Assembly (NCBI RefSeq): GCF_012371325.1
Contig: NZ_JAAZQX010000003.1
Span: forward strand, 1-64,000
Length of the DNA: 64,000 nt
Origin: Acinetobacter sp. A2
GTDB lineage: Bacteria > Pseudomonadota > Gammaproteobacteria > Pseudomonadales > Moraxellaceae
Direction: 5' to 3'
This document shows, in pieces, positions 61,804 to 64,000 of the stretch. The translations under genes and the position numbers were made by a program. Below the pieces are notes generated by a model, which saw only the letters and a program-made list of their open reading frames with translations, did not search any database and had not been told where the DNA came from. Positions within the stretch are counted from its first letter, which is position 1; each line of letters starts with the position of its first letter.

Positions 61804-62850
61804 ATGACTTTTGCATTAAGCGCTACACCTCAAACGGTGCTTGAAGTTACACCACAGCATAAAAAACTAAATGTGTTGATTGAGCAGATTGAACAGCAAA
61901 AACGGTTATTGCTTGCTTGGCAAAATGCCAAAGATGAAATTCGTGCTTATAGTCAAAAGGCGTTGATGCCTGCTTATCGTGAGTTATATCGCACGCTGTA
62001 TGAGCAGATGCAGACGCTGTGGAATAGCCTCAGTCATTACCATTTAAGTAAGTCAGATACGGTAACTGTTGAAGATAAAATTCAGGCACTCACTTGCTTG
62101 TTGCAAGGTTCGCATTTGTTAACCCAAATGCAGGTAGATGAAGTGGAAAAGATGTATATTTACTATGCACAGGCAAGTGAATATAGCCAGAATAAAAAAT
62201 CTAAGCAGAAATCTAAAAAGAAAATGGAAACGTCTTTTGATGTGCCTGAAACTTTAGATACTGAAAATGAAAGTTATGATGAAAATTGGAACAGCGAACA
62301 ATATCAACAAGTACGAGAGCAGGCCAAGTTAAAACGTCAGCAAGATAAGCAAGCTCAAGCTGAAAAGATGGTGAATCAATCGCTTAAAATGGTTTATTTA
62401 AAAATTACCTCGATTATTCACCCTGACCGTGAACCTGATGAATCTAAGAAAGCAGAAAAGACTGAACTTTTACAACGTGCTAATGCGGCTTATGAACAGG
62501 AAGATTTATTCTTTTTACTGAAACTGCAGCTTGAAGTAGAACAAAGTAAACAGGGTACAAATAAAGGTTTAAGTGTGGAGCAAGTGAAGTTTTACCAACA
62601 GGCTTTAGAAGCCCAAAGCCAAGCCTTGCAAAATCAAATTCAGGAATTGATTAACTCACTGGTTTGGTCAAATAAAGCCAAAATTGCGGTGCAGAAATCC
62701 AAAGGACAATTGAATATTGCTAATTTATATAAGCAGATTGATGCGGATGCATCTGCGGTGAAGCAACAGCTTAAAGCGGAGAAGCAACGGCTAAGTTTTA
62801 TGGGGAAAGAGAGTGGGTTGGAGATGCTGTTGGAGCATCAGGTTTTATGA
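61804..62850 (+). CDS. J-domain-like protein
   Basis: The 348-residue protein is mostly helical and Gln/Lys/Glu-rich. Residues about 193-245 carry a J-domain core: helix LKMVYLKITSIIHPDREPDE with the HPD triad at 206-208, followed by KAEKTELLQRANAAYEQED. Such domains stimulate DnaK. The J-domain lies internally, after a coiled-coil N-terminal part (about 15-120) and a basic, acidic linker. There is no Gly/Phe or zinc region, so it is not DnaJ itself. The client or partner is unknown. It is followed by the MITE region. Confidence 0.75.
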   Translation: MTFALSATPQTVLEVTPQHKKLNVLIEQIEQQKRLLLAWQNAKDEIRAYSQKALMPAYRELYRTLYEQMQTLWNSLSHYHLSKSDTVTVEDKIQALTCLLQGSHLLTQMQVDEVEKMYIYYAQASEYSQNKKSKQKSKKKMETSFDVPETLDTENESYDENWNSEQYQQVREQAKLKRQQDKQAQAEKMVNQSLKMVYLKITSIIHPDREPDESKKAEKTELLQRANAAYEQEDLFFLLKLQLEVEQSKQGTNKGLSVEQVKFYQQALEAQSQALQNQIQELINSLVWSNKAKIAVQKSKGQLNIANLYKQIDADASAVKQQLKAEKQRLSFMGKESGLEMLLEHQVL

Positions 62851-62893
62851 TTTACCTCTAACTTAGCGAGAGAGGTAAATATATGGAATAATC

Positions 62894-63013
62894 TTATTTA
62901 CTACGCATAGCCTCAATGATTTTTAACAGAGCATCTTGCATTTGCCCAGAGGTAGCTGTTGATAAGTCAATTTCGAGTAAATTATCTATAATTTGAATTT
63001 TTTTGCCGCTCAT
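62894..63013 (-). CDS. small hypothetical ORF next to the MITE
   Basis: A 39-residue ORF from ATG 63013 contains LLEIDLSTATSGQMQDALL and ends IIEAMRSK. Its ATG lies one base from the end of the MITE-like element and has no visible ribosome-binding site, so it may be a complete small gene that lost its leader, or the 3' part of a disrupted one. It resembles the ORF fragment at 63097-63204 in the segment (V/I)D...DLSTA. Confidence 0.35.
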   Translation of the reverse strand: MSGKKIQIIDNLLEIDLSTATSGQMQDALLKIIEAMRSK

Positions 63014-63014
63014 A

Positions 63015-63127
63015 GGCTTTGTTGCACAAAGATTTCATAACTATATGATTTTAAAAGTTTTGATTATTTTTTGATCCAAAATTAAATTTATTTAAATCAG
63101 ATGCTTACATATTTATGCAACAAAGCC
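63015..63127. mobile_element. 113-bp MITE-like element with IS6-type terminal repeats
   Basis: Terminal inverted repeats GGCTTTGTTGCACAAA (63015-63030) and, at the other end, the complement of GGCTTTGTTGCATAAA (63112-63127) match at 15 of 16 bases. They resemble the ends of IS6-family elements of Acinetobacter. The 81 bp between them are AT-rich and code for nothing. Flanking 8-mers (CGCTCATA, GTTGATAA) do not match, so no target duplication is present; a later deletion could explain that. Confidence 0.65.
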
Positions 63128-63204
63128 GTTGATAAATCTAAAATAGATTTATCAACAAACTTTAAAATTCTTCTATTTTGCGTTATAGATTCTAATACAG
63201 ACAT
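63097..63204 (-). pseudogene. 5' part of a small ORF interrupted by the MITE
   Basis: From ATG 63204, after GAGGGG, a 35-codon frame runs into the element and stops inside it. The first 27 residues include SITQNRRILKFVDKSILDLS and lie outside the element; the last 8 are read from its inverted repeat. The shared DLSTA motif with the ORF at 62894-63013 suggests tandem paralogues or one gene split by the insertion. The ATG abuts the valS terminator, so transcription is uncertain. Confidence 0.35.
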
Positions 63205-63205
63205 G

Positions 63206-63236
63206 AAAAAAATCCCCTCAATTATGAGAGGATTTT
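63206..63236 (-). terminator. terminator after valS
   Basis: On the minus strand AATCCTCTC pairs with GAGGGGATT (one G-U pair), followed by a T run. Confidence 0.82.
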
Positions 63237-63265
63237 AGCTTTATTTTTAATATTTTAGCAATAAA

Positions 63266-64000
63266 TTAAAGCGCCGCAATTTGCTCCATATTCGCTTTAA
63301 TCTTCGCTAACTGGTCAGCAAATTCAGCAAGTTTCACTTTCTCGCCTTCAACCACAGCAGCAGGGGCTTTCGCCACAAAACCTTCATTCGCAAGTTTAGT
63401 TGCAATTTGGGCATGCTGTTTTTGAACCTTGTCTAAATCTTTTTGTAGACGACCCAATTCCGCTTTAGGGTCAATTAAGCCCTTCATTGGAACGAATACA
63501 GATACGTGACCAACGACAGAAGATGAAGACAATGGTGGTTGTTCGCCATCTGCCAAGAATGTAATGCTCTCAACTTTTGCCAATGCTTTAAACAATGGTT
63601 CAATGCGTGCGATCTGTGCTTTTTCAGCATCAGTTGTGTTTTGAAGCAGAACAGGCAACAAACGTGCATTACCTAGACCCATTTCACCACGAATGTTACG
63701 CACCGCACCAATCAAACCTTGTAACCATTGCATATCTGCTTCAGCTTGATCATTGATGAGCGCTTGCTCAGCAACAGGGTATTGCGCAAGCATGATGGTT
63801 TCACCACCCAAGCCAATCATTGGTGCAAGTGTTTGCCAAATTTCTTCAGTCAAGTACGGCATGATTGGGTGTGCAAGACGTAAAGATGCTTCCATCACTG
63901 CAAGTAATACACGGCGAACTTCGGCTTTACGCGCTTCTGAAACATTTTCGTCATTCAGAACAGGTTTAGTCAGCTCTACATACCAGTCGCAGTATTCATT
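63266..64000 (-). CDS. valS: valyl-tRNA synthetase ValS (C-terminal part, runs off the window)
   Basis: Only the last 244 codons are present; the frame stays open to base 64000. NEYCDWYVELTKPVL at the window edge and LRLAHPIMPYLTEEIWQTLAP are typical of the anticodon-binding domain of class I valyl-tRNA synthetases. The C-terminal coiled coil (GLIDPKAELGRLQKDLDKVQ, ending near the stop) is the tRNA-binding arm of ValS. The class I signature motifs lie outside the window. Confidence 0.95.
   Translation of the reverse strand, partial: NEYCDWYVELTKPVLNDENVSEARKAEVRRVLLAVMEASLRLAHPIMPYLTEEIWQTLAPMIGLGGETIMLAQYPVAEQALINDQAEADMQWLQGLIGAVRNIRGEMGLGNARLLPVLLQNTTDAEKAQIARIEPLFKALAKVESITFLADGEQPPLSSSSVVGHVSVFVPMKGLIDPKAELGRLQKDLDKVQKQHAQIATKLANEGFVAKAPAAVVEGEKVKLAEFADQLAKIKANMEQIAAL

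Overview
The window is a piece of a gammaproteobacterial chromosome, almost certainly from the genus Acinetobacter. It is AT-rich. The 5S rRNA sequence, the bfmRS two-component pair, the six-gene fil cluster, the murA-hisG-hisD-hisC order, the yceD-rpmF-fabD-fabG-acpP run and the nrdA/nrdB arrangement all fit that genus; the species cannot be fixed from this sequence alone. Nearly everything is core genome. The only clear mobile-element trace is a 113-bp MITE-like element near the right end, and a small REP-like repeat sits between hisD and hisC. No CRISPR array, prophage, intact insertion sequence or tRNA gene was seen.

Layout. 1-310 is the end of an rRNA operon (23S-5S spacer, 5S, terminator). 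481-2482 holds rpoN and hpf. 2577-7606 is ibaG-murA-hisG-hisD-hisC (envelope precursor and histidine synthesis), followed by the convergent pabB. 9204-17444 is the fil cluster: six exported or surface proteins, including a C39-type peptidase and two beta-barrel proteins. 17484-22629 has two NUDIX hydrolases, a gamma-carbonic-anhydrase-like protein, coaX-birA, a TauE/SafE permease and a GntR regulator. 22640-29460 is smc-zipA-ligA, with a probable small RNA between zipA and ligA. After an oxidoreductase and a bacterioferritin comes the biotin block 31460-36272 (bioH-like, bioA, bioF, bioC, bioD). 36309-38934 is scpA-scpB-rluB (minus strand), then yciO and epmC. 40637-43749 is yceD-rpmF-fabD-fabG-acpP, then a BON-LysM protein. 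45196-50552 is class Ia ribonucleotide reductase nrdA/nrdB with two tiny membrane proteins between them and a long regulatory region. 50553-52994 is bfmRS. 53023-60768 has putP, the nfeD-qmcA pair, a patatin-like lipoprotein, an acyltransferase, an MFS permease and a porin. The window ends with a DUF421 protein, a J-domain-like protein, the MITE and the 3' part of valS.

Functional themes. Three chromosome or division systems occur together (SMC and its partners ScpA/ScpB, ZipA, LigA). Biotin ligase is present without its DNA-binding domain, so biotin-gene control must differ from E. coli. The nrdA upstream region carries a pair of NrdR-like boxes at the expected phasing and a perfect DnaA box. 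The bfmR leader carries a perfect palindrome and a duplicated arm that could form alternative hairpins over the ribosome-binding site.

The strongest candidate for an under-described system is the fil cluster. Its inventory (secreted Gly/Ala-rich protein, papain-like C39 peptidase, beta-barrel with an N-terminal extension, FadL-like barrel, periplasmic protein, large lipoprotein) resembles in outline the Pseudomonas Fap functional-amyloid secretion operon more than a pilus system. All identifications rest on reading the sequence and on remembered family knowledge; no database search was run.
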